A stretch of DNA of 64,000 bases from Asterias rubens (taxonomy: Eukaryota > Echinodermata > Asteroidea > Forcipulatida > Asteriidae). Within the stretch, counting starts at the first letter, position 1, and each line of letters begins with the position of its first letter. The notes beneath the pieces were generated by a model, which saw only the letters and a program-made list of their open reading frames with translations, was not told the origin of the DNA and made no database searches. The translations under genes were made by a program, and so were the position numbers. Positions 57,901-64,000 of the stretch are shown in pieces. Location: the NCBI RefSeq assembly GCF_902459465.1, contig NC_047073.1:4030001-4094000 (forward strand), read 5' to 3'.

Positions 57901-60900
57901 GGTGGAGCTACATCATTCAATGTCATTACATAAACTGTACATCATATTCTTTTAATCATCAATGGAGACCAACGGACACAACACAATGGGTAATAATTCT
58001 GACGTGACAAGTATAATGTCAGTCTCATAAAACTTTGAGCTTAACAAAATCCCACGCTTTGAAATATGATGTAATGAATACTGACCCTTTCTGCAAGTCT
58101 TAACCTTTCTTCAAGCATTTTGCAATTCCACTCGCTTATAAACAGGGGGATTGGAGGGTGTCTTAAATACGCTATTGGTAATTCTCAAAACATTTATAAG
58201 CAGAAAAAATGACTTGGTACTGAGCATTGGCAATTGGAGAGCTGTAAAAAACATTGTGAGAAACGGCTCCCTCTGAAGTAACGTAATTTTTGACAATCAA
58301 TGATTGAGGGAAAGAGGTAATTTCTTTAAGCTTGGGCGATATCGATTTATTTTATTCACGATATATCGCCGACAATATATCGCGATATTCGATATAATCG
58401 CGATTAATGAAATTTGACATCATCAGTCTTCAAACTCCAAGTGAAAGTTGTAGAAGAGACAGTCATAGCTTAAGAGAGGTGTTCTAATGACCTATTCTTC
58501 TGCTTTTACTCCAAACCTATGGGGTGCAAGATGTCTCAGCTAGCAAATACATCGCGATATTTAATCGATATTGCGATATATCGCGATTATCGCGATTATC
58601 GTGATATATCGCGATATATCGTGATATATCGATATTTCGATTAAAACCAAATCCATCCGATATCGAAATCGTTTCCAAATTAATATCGCGATATTCGATA
58701 ATATCGTGATATCGCCCAAGCTTAAATTTCTTACTCAAATAATCAAAGGCTTCAGACCTGAAGTCTTTTAATATTTTTAGGCATCTGAAAGCATACAAAT
58801 TTGTGCAACAAGGGTGATTTATCTTTAATTATTCTCTTGCAACTTCAATCACCAATTCAGTCAAATTTTGTTTACAGATTTTACATTTTACGCGCATCTT
58901 GGCGTGATATCCCATCATGGGACTTTGCCGAGTAGTAAAGTAGAAGTAGAAGTAGATGTACACCAAGTGAGAATACATGTCTTTGACAATCACCAATAGT
59001 ATCCAGTGTCTTTTTAAGGCACTGGACGCCTTTGGTAATGTTCAAAGACCAGTGCGACATGGCCTTTAACGCCATTAAAACACAGGCACTCTGCGGGCAA
59101 CCAACTGCACTGTATAGTAAAATGAACACTTTGCCAACAAAAGGAATACTACGGCAGCAAAAGATACATTATTCTAGCAGCAACTAACTATCCACAAGAA
59201 CAACTGAACTTTGAATGAGTTCTCTGCTTCGAGATAGCCTGGAGCTGGTTTGCATTACATTTCCATGTGACATGACTTGCAGGCCTGTATGCTTTGTTTT
59301 TGAAAAGGCAAGGGCACCATGATGCCTTTTGTCTCCTTTGTAAAGGGCACCCACCCTATGAGGAAAGTCTAATTATCTACTGGAGTATTTCAAGGGCACC
59401 AAGGCAATGGCCACGGGGCATGGAGGCAATCACCTCCGTAATACCTTTGTGGTATCAGGCCGTAATACTCGTTACTTCCTCCTTTTGCCCATCTTTGAGT
59501 TTGTTAGCCCCTACCCCAACCTTTAACCTTAAGACTGTTTGTTCAGCATATATTGCACATTAAAAAATCAACTTCTGACCATGCTGACTGGAGGTGTTTA
59601 AATGCCTTCGCCCAACTCTGCTTTGTACAAAGGTAAATCGGTACATAACCAGGAAGTTAGTGGAAAGTCCACACAGGTGAAACATAATACATTATGTCAT
59701 TTTGCCACCACGGTGCAAAGGTCTCAAATACATTCAATATTACGTGGAGGAAGAGATCTGACAGTCAATTGTAACTTAATTCTTTAGGGAAAAGGCAAAG
59801 TGAAGTGAATCCTTCATTTTGACCGTGGTTTATGAAATGGAAAAGTCCAGGAACTTAACATTATTATACCAGGCCTGATACTTCACAAAGGCAATTGCCT
59901 CCATGCCCCACTTGGTCGTTGCCTCGGTGCCCTTGAAATGCTCACAGTAGTTATTTACACTAGAGTGCCCTTTACCAAGGAGAAATTGCCTTGGTGCCCT
60001 TGCCCTTTTAAAAAACGAAGCAAACAGGCCTGTTTTATGTACAAACTAGTGAATAAGCTGCCTGGCATGGCATGTTATTACCCAACATGCATGAGAGCCG
60101 ACAATAGCCGAATACCACCCGAGTAACATGCCTGTGATATTTTTTCACAGGACTCGGGGGAAGTACTGAGTATACAGTGCTTATACACATCGGTGTATGG
60201 GAAAAAAAAAAAAAATTAATATTCATTATCCCCGATGCAAATTTAACATCTATTATTTTGTTGCGGTACCCCTTGCCAAAACATAGGATTCGAACTGCCT
60301 CTAGCTACCGGGCAACCTTGGTAGTCTAGTTGGTAAGACACTGCTCTAGAATTGCAAGGGTCGTGAGTTCGAATCCTACCCGAGTAACATGCCTGTGATA
60401 TTTTTTTACAGGACTCGGGAAAGTACTGAGTACACAGTGCTAACACACATCGGTGTATGGGTAAAAAAAAAAAAATAATAATAATACCCAAGTGGCTTTT
60501 CTTATACAAATGCTACTCATTGGGTTATTTTCATGAAGCTAGTATTGCTCACATACATGTAGGCCGACTGAGTCATTAGAAACGTACGACAAACACAACA
60601 GACCATTTATGAGATATGGTGGACGGCGGGAACGAATTCGTCCAGCAGTTTTGCAAAGCAAAAGAATTAGCTGACATTGCAAACTGCTTACCAACCAATA
60701 GCAGCTTACCTACATTGTGTTATGATATAAATGAAGAAAAAAATAGTTTTGAACCTAGCCGAGTCTTTTGCGAAGGCTTTACAAATATTTGGCCGGAATA
60801 TGTTCTGTGCACGCTGAATGCTGATTTTGAGTAGCAAAGTCTGGTACATTTTGTGCAGCATTTTGTGAAATTGTTCACTGGCGGACACAATGCTAAATGA

Positions 60901-63900
60901 CACTAATTAGATTTTGATTAATTGGGCTGTATAATCCCAAACCAAACAGTGCACTTCTACAACTAATTAGTGTCATTTAGCATTGTATGGTGTCCATGCC
61001 AAAACGTCACAAAGAAGCTAATTGAATCGTCTGTGCAATTTGTTGTTTACTTCAAAACGTGATCTTTGAGTGGGCTATTCTTGATTTCAATGTTAAAACA
61101 TACGCTGAAGTTACTACCATCAAGGAAGCTTATATGTTGACCTCTCTGGACTGAGTAGAAAGCAATGGTATGACATAAAGGTTGGCGTATATTTTATTTC
61201 CTTGTGCAGTTAGTGCAAAACTAACCAAGATTCCAGTATGGCAGGACACAAACTGGGAAATGGGAATAACATTGAGCATGGCCCCCCCCCCCCCCACTAT
61301 TAACCTCAACACCCTGTTTCCTTTGCCTGTTTACAGAGCAAGAAATGGAAACCAATCCGAGTGAATGTTTCCTCTTTTTCCTTTAAAAGTCAATTTCGCA
61401 CGACAGCAATTTAGCAGGTTTCCCTTGCTCTTATTTAGCATGGTTGCAATTTTTTTTTAGAACCTTGTTTGAAAGGACAATCAATGACATTTGGACTGTC
61501 CAACCAAGATCCCTCGTGAAATCGTGTGAAATCTTCTCAAACGTTGCTGAATTTTGTCGACAGTCCAGACCTACTACACAAAATTCTCTACTTGCAGAAA
61601 TTTTGTAATGCCCAAAACCATTGTGTTCAAGGAACCTTACTAAAATCCCTCAACAGCAGATGTTATCTTTTACAGCATGGTTTGTCAGTTTTGTACAATA
61701 AATGCTGGATCGTTCATCAATACATTCACAACACGTTCAATCCTTATGGAGTTCATTTAAATATTAATGAGCTTATCTTCTCCCGAGTAATGTTTTTATT
61801 CACAGTGACTTTTAGCAACAACTTGCAATTAGTGTGGATTTATAATACCATGGGGATGTATGTAATACTGTACATACATGTATGTATGTACATGTACATA
61901 CAGTACATGTACATACATACATGTACATTGAAGTTGAAAGGTGTGTGTGTTTTACAGACCATGGAGTCAAATTGTATACAGATCTCGAGCTTTCACTTTC
62001 AAGTTGATTGAATTTTTATCATCCCCTGTACAAGTTAAAAAAGTCTCAAGTGGACTTTAGACATATGACATGCCGTCGATTTCACAAAACTCTTCCTAAC
62101 TTAAGACTAATCTTAGGACTTAGGAAGAGTCCCAACCCTGCACTGTAGCATGCAGATCTTAAGGACGAGTCCTAACTCTTGGTGAAATCGACCCATGGAC
62201 ACATGACATACATTGTTTTAAGTTACATTTTGGGGGTTTTACCCATACACTGATATGCGTAATATGCGGGATTTGAACTAAGCTTGGGCGATATCACGAT
62301 ATTATCGAATATCGCGATATAAATTTGGACACGATTTCGATATCGGATGGATTTGGTTTTAATCGAAATATATCGATTAAATATCGCAATTTATTTGCTA
62401 GCTGAGACATCTTGCACCCCATAGGTTTGGAGTAAAACCAGAAAAATAGGTCATTAGAACACCTCTCTTATGCTACATTTTGTAGGACTGTCTCTTCTAC
62501 AACTTTCACTTGGAGTTTTAAGACTGATGATGTCAAATTTCATTAATCGCGATTATATCGAATATCGCGATGTATTGTCGGCGATATATCGTGAATAAAA
62601 TAAGTCGATATCGCCCAAGCTTAATTCGAACCCACAATCTTTGCCATTTCAGAGCAAAGTGGTGAGTATACAGTGCTTTACATTGCAACAATTGCTGTAA
62701 GGGTAAAAAAAAACCAATGGTATTATTTATCCCTGATGCAAATTTAACATGTCAGAATCTGAGGGAGAACTTTTCTTCACGCAAAATATAAATCACAGGA
62801 GGGCCTTCTTTAACGGGATGCAACATTTGGTTTAAAAGCAGTGGACACTATTGATAGTTACTCAAAATAATTATTAGCATAAAACCTTACTTGGTAACGA
62901 GTTATTGGGAGAGGTTGATAGTATAAAACACTGTGAGAAACGGCTCCCTCTGAAGAAACATAGTTTTCAAGAAAGAAGTAATTTTCAACAAATTTGATTT
63001 TGAGACCTCAGATTTAGAATTTGAGGTCTCGAAATCAAGCATCTGAAAGCACACAACTTCGTGTGACAAGGGTGTTTTTTCTTTCATTATTAGCTTGCAA
63101 CTTCGACCACCGATTGAGCTCAAATTTTCACGGGTTTGTTATTTTATGTATATTGCTGAGATATACAAAGTGAGAAGACTGGTCTTTGACAATTACCAAC
63201 AGTGTGTTCACCATCTTTAAAATATCAAGTCATAATCAACAAGAAAAACTATTTCCCTTAAATGGTTTAGCCTATCACTTAAAAAAGCTATAAATGTAAG
63301 CAGTGAGCAAAAAAACAAACCATTTATGTTAGTAGTACCGCTACCCTGAACAAGCACGATTACAGAGGTTTTCAGACTATTTCGAGGGGGAATATGTAAA
63401 TTGGATTTTCAAATCAAAGAGAGGGGGCCCAAGGAGAAAAATGGGCTTTTAGAACTTGTTTAAATGTTGAATTGCAGAGCGTCACTTTCTCACAGACAAT
63501 TAAGCAATTCACATGGAAATATTTGTCATTGCTAGTCAGAAGCCATCGAACCTGTTAAGTCTCTGCCGTGTGTAGCCATAGCCATGGATCACACCCAAGT
63601 TTACAATACAACCAGGGCCCAATTTCATAGAGCTGCTAAGCACAACAATTTGCTAAGCATGAAATTTCTTGAACTCATGAACCCTGAACTCATGGCAGAC
63701 TCAGTTTCCAACCAACATTCAACAAGGCAAATGAGAGCAGCCCCCACTACCACCAGCATCAAAGCAAGTTTATACTAGTTTGCTCAATTGATAGACAACG
63801 TACATGTACATTATAAGAAAATACAATACCAGGTTTTTGAAAATCCCAAAACTGCTTTGACAGATTTCGAGGTGACCTCTGCTTCTGGACAGACTTGGTA

Positions 63901-63961
63901 GCTGTTGGCGAGCGAGGTACTAACTTTGGGGGAGGCCGTCCTGTGCTCACAGGGTGTGACC
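30911..63961 (-). CDS. PI3-kinase class IA regulatory subunit (p85 type) with added C1-SAM-C1 region; 5' end beyond the window
   Basis: Nineteen visible exons: 63961-63830, 55819-55757, 54709-54564, 53440-53306, 52665-52554, 51660-51544, 49763-49668, 48831-48736, 47312-47103, 45763-45562, 44833-44727, 43032-42936, 42574-42473, 41906-41726, 41270-41142, 40115-39820, 35272-35204, 32793-32629, 31130-30911. Every junction is GT-AG and every phase fits, giving 890 residues before TAA. The C-terminal half is clearly p85: nSH2 with FLVRD, an iSH2 coiled coil, and cSH2 with [18 protein letters not shown]. The adaptor binds p110, keeps it inactive and recruits it to phosphotyrosine. Residue numbers in the domain entries count from the first full codon at 63959. 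No start codon or SH3 domain is visible. Orthology to PIK3R1, R2 or R3 cannot be assigned. The junctions at 52665 and 63830 are the least certain. Confidence 0.93.
31284..31697 (-). repeat. S1 SINE, diverged subtype (last p85 intron)
   Basis: Reversed head GTGACGTGGCCGAGCGGTTA, GGGTTCGAATCCCCAGCCGT, and tail with ATGTGCGCTATATACATG. Confidence 0.75.
32100..32445 (-). repeat. S5 tRNA-derived repeat
   Basis: Reversed, it starts CGGGTGACATGGTTGGCTTG, has CTCGCCTCTCACCAAGGTGA and GGTTAGATTCCCAGCC (a weak B box), then TTGTGCGTTGGTTCTC. A second such tRNA-like module was not found in the window. Confidence 0.55.
32888..33036. repeat. Family B fold-back element, near-perfect
   Basis: GGGGTGGATTTCACAAAGAG pairs with CTCTTTGTGAAATCTACCCC (one mismatch), 95 bp beyond the p85 exon that starts at 32793. 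Confidence 0.88.
33354..33564 (+). repeat. S2 SINE, intact
   Basis: TGGTCCAGTGGTTAGACTGC, loop with TTGCAAT, GTGGGTTCGAATC, then CTTGGTGTTTATATCCCCTT and a CAAACAAA tail. Confidence 0.8.
34010..34195 (-). repeat. S4 tRNA-derived element
   Basis: Reversed: CTAGATAGCTCAGTTGGTTG, CACATTAACGCGGGATG, GCAGGTTCATTTCCC. A run of 13 C precedes the head on the minus strand, as in the 11.7-kb copy. Confidence 0.65.
34241..34527 (-). repeat. S1 SINE, subtype with a different tail
   Basis: It has the S1 head (GTGTCATGGCCGAGCGGTTA reversed) but ends in AAGTGGCCTTCAGGCCTTGT. The same tail is found at 43592-43885. Confidence 0.8.
34528..35203. other. p85 intron between exons 35204-35272 and 32629-32793, remainder
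   Basis: AT-rich with nothing recognised. Confidence 0.4.
35580..35950. repeat. 21-bp tandem array (ATACCACAGATAAATCATGTT), about 17 units
   Basis: Near-identical units carry A/G changes at one CACAG/CATAG site. On the minus strand it gives an open frame of IYLWYNM repeats (35573-35932), which is an artefact of a period divisible by three. Confidence 0.93.
36020..36175. repeat. Second 21-bp array, related unit
   Basis: The unit TATCACTGATATATCATCTT plus A aligns to the previous unit at about 16 of 21 positions. This suggests one ancestral array in two diverged blocks about 70 bp apart. Confidence 0.85.
36180..37196. other. p85 intron interior
   Basis: A pair of related segments, 36836-36895 and 36948-37010 (each with GTGTCATTGCACCATTNAAA-type words), suggests a small duplication. 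Nothing else is seen. Confidence 0.4.
37197..37583 (+). repeat. Family A element
   Basis: TTAAAGACAGTGGACAC to GTGTCCACTGCCTTTAA, with the hairpin TTTCGAGACCTCAAATTCTA intact. Confidence 0.9.
37650..37890. repeat. Family L element
   Basis: GGGCGTTCGATTAG to GAACGCAC, GC-rich interior with GGGTGAGCCCC and GGGGTCACTTGGG arms. Confidence 0.65.
37891..38716. other. p85 intron interior
   Basis: Nothing recognised. Confidence 0.4.
38717..38931. repeat. Family C element, right end shortened
   Basis: GGGCCCAATTTCATAGAGCT to GCTTCATGAAACTTGGCCC. Confidence 0.75.
39282..39650 (+). repeat. S1 SINE
   Basis: GTGTCGTTGCCAAGCGGATA, GGGTTCGAGTCCCGGTCGTG, GGTAAATGGGTACCTGTGAG, tail AAAGCGCTACATGTATG. Confidence 0.85.
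40143..40320. repeat. Dispersed repeat shared with 18150-18290
   Basis: TATTGATTGCTTAGCCGAGT, TCAACTACTCAGTTAATCGT and GTGAACCAATTTAAG follow the order seen in MTG1 intron 2. Confidence 0.45.
40531..40906 (-). repeat. Family E element
   Basis: TTAAAGCCATTATACAC to TTCAATGGCTTTAA, TTAA at both ends. It is older than the 20-kb copy. Confidence 0.8.
41310..41472 (-). repeat. Family A fragment
   Basis: The left part only: CTTACTTGGTAACGAGTAAT through AACTTGAGGTCC, ending within the central hairpin. Confidence 0.7.
42335..42432 (-). repeat. S1 SINE fragment
   Basis: Reversed head GGTGTCATTGCCGGGCGGTT and GGGTTCGAATCCCAGTCATA. Confidence 0.65.
42732..42818 (-). repeat. Family A terminal fragment
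   Basis: TTAAAGGCAGTGGACAC through TAATGGGGAGAGGT, then broken off. Confidence 0.7.
43592..43885 (+). repeat. S1 SINE, subtype with AAGTGACTTTCAGGCC tail
   Basis: GTGTCATGGCCGAGCGGTTA, then GGTTTGAATCCCGGTTGTGA. It is the partner of 34241-34527. Confidence 0.82.
44158..44700 (-). repeat. Family A element split by a family B element
   Basis: TTAAAAGCAGTGGACAC starts the copy. Its far end reads ATAGTGTCCAGG, then the family B insert, then GGGTCTTTAA. Confidence 0.8.
44549..44691. repeat. Family B fold-back element nested in family A
   Basis: GGGGTGGATTTCACAAAGAG to CTCTTTGTGAAGTCGACCCC. The middle of the stem is shortened relative to the 32.9-kb copy. Confidence 0.82.
45096..45482 (-). repeat. 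Family A element
   Basis: TTAAAGGCAGTGGACAC to GTGTCCACTGCCTTTAA, full length. Confidence 0.9.
45947..46085. repeat. Long fold-back element
   Basis: Arms CGTTATCACACGCGCGCTCG...CGTCCCATATCCAAC and GTTGGATATGGGACG...TGTGTGATAAC pair over about 60 bp around a short GCCTTCGGCC loop. An (AAT)n run follows. Confidence 0.8.
46326..46669 (-). repeat. Family A element with a deleted hairpin
   Basis: TTAAAGGCAACGGACAC to ATGTCCAGTGCCTTTAA. The right half of the central hairpin is gone. Confidence 0.8.
46704..47092 (+). repeat. Family A element ending next to the p85 RhoGAP exon donor
   Basis: Its terminal TTAA (47089-47092) lies 10-13 nt into the intron, counted from the donor of the exon that ends at 47103. 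Confidence 0.88.
47502..47526. repeat. (AATTC)n microsatellite
   Basis: Five consecutive AATTC units. Confidence 0.9.
47726..48105. repeat. Family J inverted-repeat element
   Basis: TTAA, AGGAACACGTTGCCTTGGAT ... ATCCAAGGCAACTTGTTCCT, TTAA. Almost the whole 380 bp folds back (GAATACAATGATCCACAC against GTGTGGATCATTGTATTC). Confidence 0.88.
48129..48408. repeat. Family I element
   Basis: Flanked by AGAGAACC and GGAGAACC (8-bp duplication, one mismatch). Ends CATAGAGCTATGG and ATCTATAACTCCATG, interior TAGAGGGTGCACTGGCC / GTGCGCCCTCTAG. Confidence 0.82.
49020..49131. repeat. Small inverted-repeat element
   Basis: TTTTCAACTAGTGGTTTAA and TTAAACCACTAGTTGAAAA are near-perfect inverses. Confidence 0.8.
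49244..49305 (-). repeat. Family C2 terminal fragment
   Basis: CAGTAAGCAGAGCCATTAAA then TTGGGCCC. Confidence 0.6.
49339..49632. repeat. Family I element, full length
   Basis: CATAGAGTTATATATAAGAA to TTCTTATATATAACTCTATG, flanked by TATTATTG and TATTAATG. It ends 36 bp from the second C1 exon. Confidence 0.88.
50054..50123 (-). repeat. Family A fragment
   Basis: ATTATTATCTCGCAAC through TTTTCACAGGTTTGTTATTT. Confidence 0.6.
50124..50925. other. p85 intron interior
   Basis: No firm repeat. GCTTAGCTAA and ATTACCA words suggest a much-decayed family C copy. Confidence 0.35.
50926..51482. repeat. Family G element split by a family F element
   Basis: AAAGCCCGGTTCATACTTCC at the left and GTATGAACCGGGCTTTA at the right. 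The centre is occupied by the family F copy. Confidence 0.78.
51007..51414. repeat. Family F element nested in family G
   Basis: TTAAAGGGTCTATGTAC to GGTACCCAAATCCTGTAA, with long internal inverted arms. Confidence 0.8.
51706..52067. repeat. Family F element, young copy
   Basis: TTAAAGGGTCTATGTAAC to GTACCCAAACCCTTTAA. The interior arms (CATGAAAATAATTTTCGTCT...) are nearly perfect. Confidence 0.88.
52064..52269 (+). repeat. Shortened family A element sharing a TTAA with family F
   Basis: TTAAAGACAGTGGACAC to TTCCCTGCCTTTAA. The first TTAA is also the last of the family F copy. Confidence 0.78.
52554..53440 (-). other. p85-type gene: SAM domain (exons 53306-53440 and 52554-52665)
   Basis: The first exon reads [12 protein letters not shown], then [17 protein letters not shown] and MELNLEKLE (residues 116-158). 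This is the SAM pattern of W-x2-E-V-x-x-W, a central F...IDG.LL and a following Leu-rich helix. The second exon opens [14 protein letters not shown], which fits the LGI..... final helix, and then runs into a polar linker. The first exon is very clear. The second is inferred from frame (phase 0 in, phase 1 out), a CCCTAG acceptor with a weak pyrimidine tract, and fit to the SAM fold. Confidence 0.8.
53091..53288. repeat. Half of a family J element
   Basis: AAAATGGCCTACCGTGTTGG through GATCCAAGGCAACTTGTCCC, then ATTAA. Confidence 0.7.
53507..53735. repeat. 112-bp tandem duplication (p85 intron)
   Basis: Two units start TTGTAGGACCTT (about 53509 and 53621). Both contain GTCAAAGCATAAAATTGTTT and AGAAGTCCACATCATATTGG with few differences. 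Confidence 0.88.
53863..54477 (-). repeat. Diverged family A element split by family C2
   Basis: ACTGGACACTATTGGG at the left; GGGTACACCAAGTGAGAATACT then the insert, then GTCTTTGACAATTACCAAAC. Confidence 0.75.
54192..54441. repeat. Family C2 element, complete
   Basis: GGGCCCAATTTCATGGCTCT to AGAGCCATGAAATTGGGCCC, an exact 20-bp terminal inversion. The interior is CG-richer than the host intron. Confidence 0.88.
54722..54870. repeat. (GAGTAAC/T)n 7-bp array upstream of the first C1 exon
   Basis: GAGTAACGAGTAACGAGTAA with decaying units outward. Its first units lie about 15 bp from the 3' splice site of the exon starting at 54709. Confidence 0.88.
55108..55394. repeat. Family C2-related element, old
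   Basis: ATTTCATAGCGCTGCTTAGC to AAGCAGCGCAATGAAATTGG, with TGTGCTTACTGTACG inside. Confidence 0.6.
55478..55725. repeat. Family C element, complete
   Basis: GGGCCCAATTTCATAGCGCT to ATCTCTATGAAATTGGGCCC. It lies about 30 bp from the first C1 exon. Confidence 0.85.
55820..58159. other. Left part of the 8-kb p85 intron
   Basis: Only remnants are seen: a family C end at 57189-57240 and a family A scrap at 57340-57530. No exon candidate fits phase 1. Confidence 0.45.
58160..59010 (-). repeat. Diverged family A element split by a family D element
   Basis: ACGGCTCCCTCTGAAGTAAC and GAAAGAGGTAATTTC on one side; TTACTCAAATAATCAAAGGC and GTCTTTGACAATCACCAATA on the other. Confidence 0.7.
58327..58724. 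repeat. Family D element with an exact 8-bp target duplication
   Basis: TAAGCTTGGGCGATATC to GATATCGCCCAAGCTTA, flanked by AATTTCTT on both sides (58319-58326 and 58725-58732). The interior is dominated by CGATATATCGCGATA words. TIR and 8-bp duplication are hAT-like. Confidence 0.9.
59280..60032. repeat. Family M, 750-bp inverted-repeat element
   Basis: CAGGCCTGTATGCTTTG...AGGCAAGGGCACCA at the left and TGGTGCCCTTGCCC...AAGCAAACAGGCCTG at the right. Secondary arms GGGGCATGGAGGCAAT and ATTGCCTCCATGCCCC lie inside. Short open frames here match nothing known to me. Confidence 0.78.
60111..60210 (+). repeat. S3 SINE tail
   Basis: CCCGAGTAACATGCCTGTGA, ACAGGACTCGGGGGAAGTAC, CACATCGGTGTATGGG, poly(A). 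Confidence 0.75.
60309..60489 (+). repeat. S3 SINE, complete
   Basis: tRNA-like head GGTAGTCTAGTTGGTAAGAC with GAGTTCGAATCC, then the tail shared with 60111, 25519 and 9352, and an A-rich end with AATAATAAT. Confidence 0.82.
60882..60995. repeat. Small inverted-repeat element
   Basis: GGACACAATGCTAAATGACA and TGTCATTTAGCATTGTATGG arms with CTAATTAG inside each. Confidence 0.78.
60996..62071. other. p85 intron interior
   Basis: A palindromic ATGTAC/GTACAT tract lies at 61859-61926 and a C-run at 61282-61296. The open frame 61526-62011 (161 codons) shows no recognisable motif and runs through the palindromic tract. Confidence 0.45.
62072..62196. repeat. Family B fold-back element, older copy
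   Basis: GCCGTCGATTTCACAAAACT to AACTCTTGGTGAAATCGACC. Confidence 0.72.
62236..62712. repeat. S3-related sequence split by a family D element
   Basis: ACCCATACACTGATATGCG and GGGATTTGAAC on one side; ATTCGAACCCACAATC and GAGTATACAGTGCTTTACAT on the other. Confidence 0.65.
62279..62623. repeat. Family D element, second copy, inverted
   Basis: TAAGCTTGGGCGATATC to GATATCGCCCAAGCTTA, flanked by ATTTGAAC and ATTCGAAC (8 bp, one mismatch). The interior matches 58327-58724 in reverse. Confidence 0.88.
62832..63220 (-). repeat. Family A element
   Basis: TTAAAAGCAGTGGACAC to CACCATCTTTAA. The right end is altered; the hairpin is intact. Confidence 0.82.
63221..63829. other. p85 intron next to the first visible exon
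   Basis: Only a family C terminal fragment (63615-63670, GGGCCCAATTTCATAGAGCT) is recognised. Confidence 0.5.
63830..63961 (-). other. p85-type gene: proline-rich exon (first visible)
   Basis: The exon enters two bases into a codon after acceptor CTCTGTAG and leaves in phase 1 at a weak GTATTG donor. It encodes a basic, proline-rich stretch, [18 protein letters not shown], ending in KQFWDFQKP. The phase matches the C1 exon 8 kb downstream. Proline-rich SH3-binding segments also precede the BH domain of vertebrate p85, so the position makes sense. No better exon was found in the intervening intron, but a small one could have been missed. Confidence 0.6.
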
Positions 63962-64000
63962 CTACAGAGGTGCCACGTATAAAAATTATGTTTGTATAAA

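Noticed and set aside
61526-62011. 161-codon open frame on the plus strand
   Set aside because: Low-complexity, AT-rich, runs through a palindromic ATGTAC tract, no domain or splice context, opposite to the p85 gene.

Overview
The window is animal nuclear DNA: AT-rich, with multi-exon genes, GT-AG introns of 0.1-8 kb and dense interspersed repeats. The four protein genes are closest, from memory, to vertebrate and invertebrate deuterostome orthologues. The repeat families, many opening GGGCCCAATTTCATAG or flanked by TTAA, look like those of echinoderms. A sea star is my best guess; this is inference.

Layout. (1) 194-4892 (+): BABAM1/MERIT40, 7 exons, 389 aa, complete. (2) 8751-15769 (-): AS3MT arsenite methyltransferase, 9 exons, 381 aa, tail-to-tail with BABAM1. 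A 61-bp satellite follows its stop codon, and a decayed THAP-domain reading frame lies in its first intron. (3) 16083-16154 (+): tRNA-Glu(TTC), in the 1.6 kb between the divergent AS3MT and MTG1 genes. (4) 17336-24394 (+): MTG1, a circularly permuted mitochondrial GTPase, 10 exons, 319 aa. (5) 30911-63961 (-), continuing past the right edge: a class IA PI3-kinase regulatory (p85-type) gene with 19 visible exons and 890 complete codons.

The p85 gene is the main discovery. All splice phases join into one reading frame, ordered proline-rich, C1, SAM, C1, RhoGAP (BH), proline-rich, nSH2, iSH2, cSH2. Vertebrate p85 has SH3-BH-nSH2-iSH2-cSH2, with no C1 or SAM domain. The predicted protein would add two zinc-binding C1 modules and a SAM interaction domain to the PI3K adaptor. 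The second C1 sits directly before a chimaerin-like RhoGAP, suggesting an ancestral C1-RhoGAP cassette.

The rest is repeats. Small inverted-repeat elements (families A, B, C, C2, D, E, F, G, I, J, K, L, M; names used only here), tRNA-derived SINE-like elements (S1-S5) and tandem arrays fill introns and gaps. Nested insertions show target sites directly: TTAA for family E (and by likeness A, F, J), and 8-bp duplications for D and I (hAT-like). Two family A copies begin within 13 nt of a 5' splice site, in two different genes. The genes do not form an operon and have unrelated roles: DNA-repair/BRISC scaffold, arsenic metabolism, mitochondrial ribosome assembly and lipid-kinase signalling.
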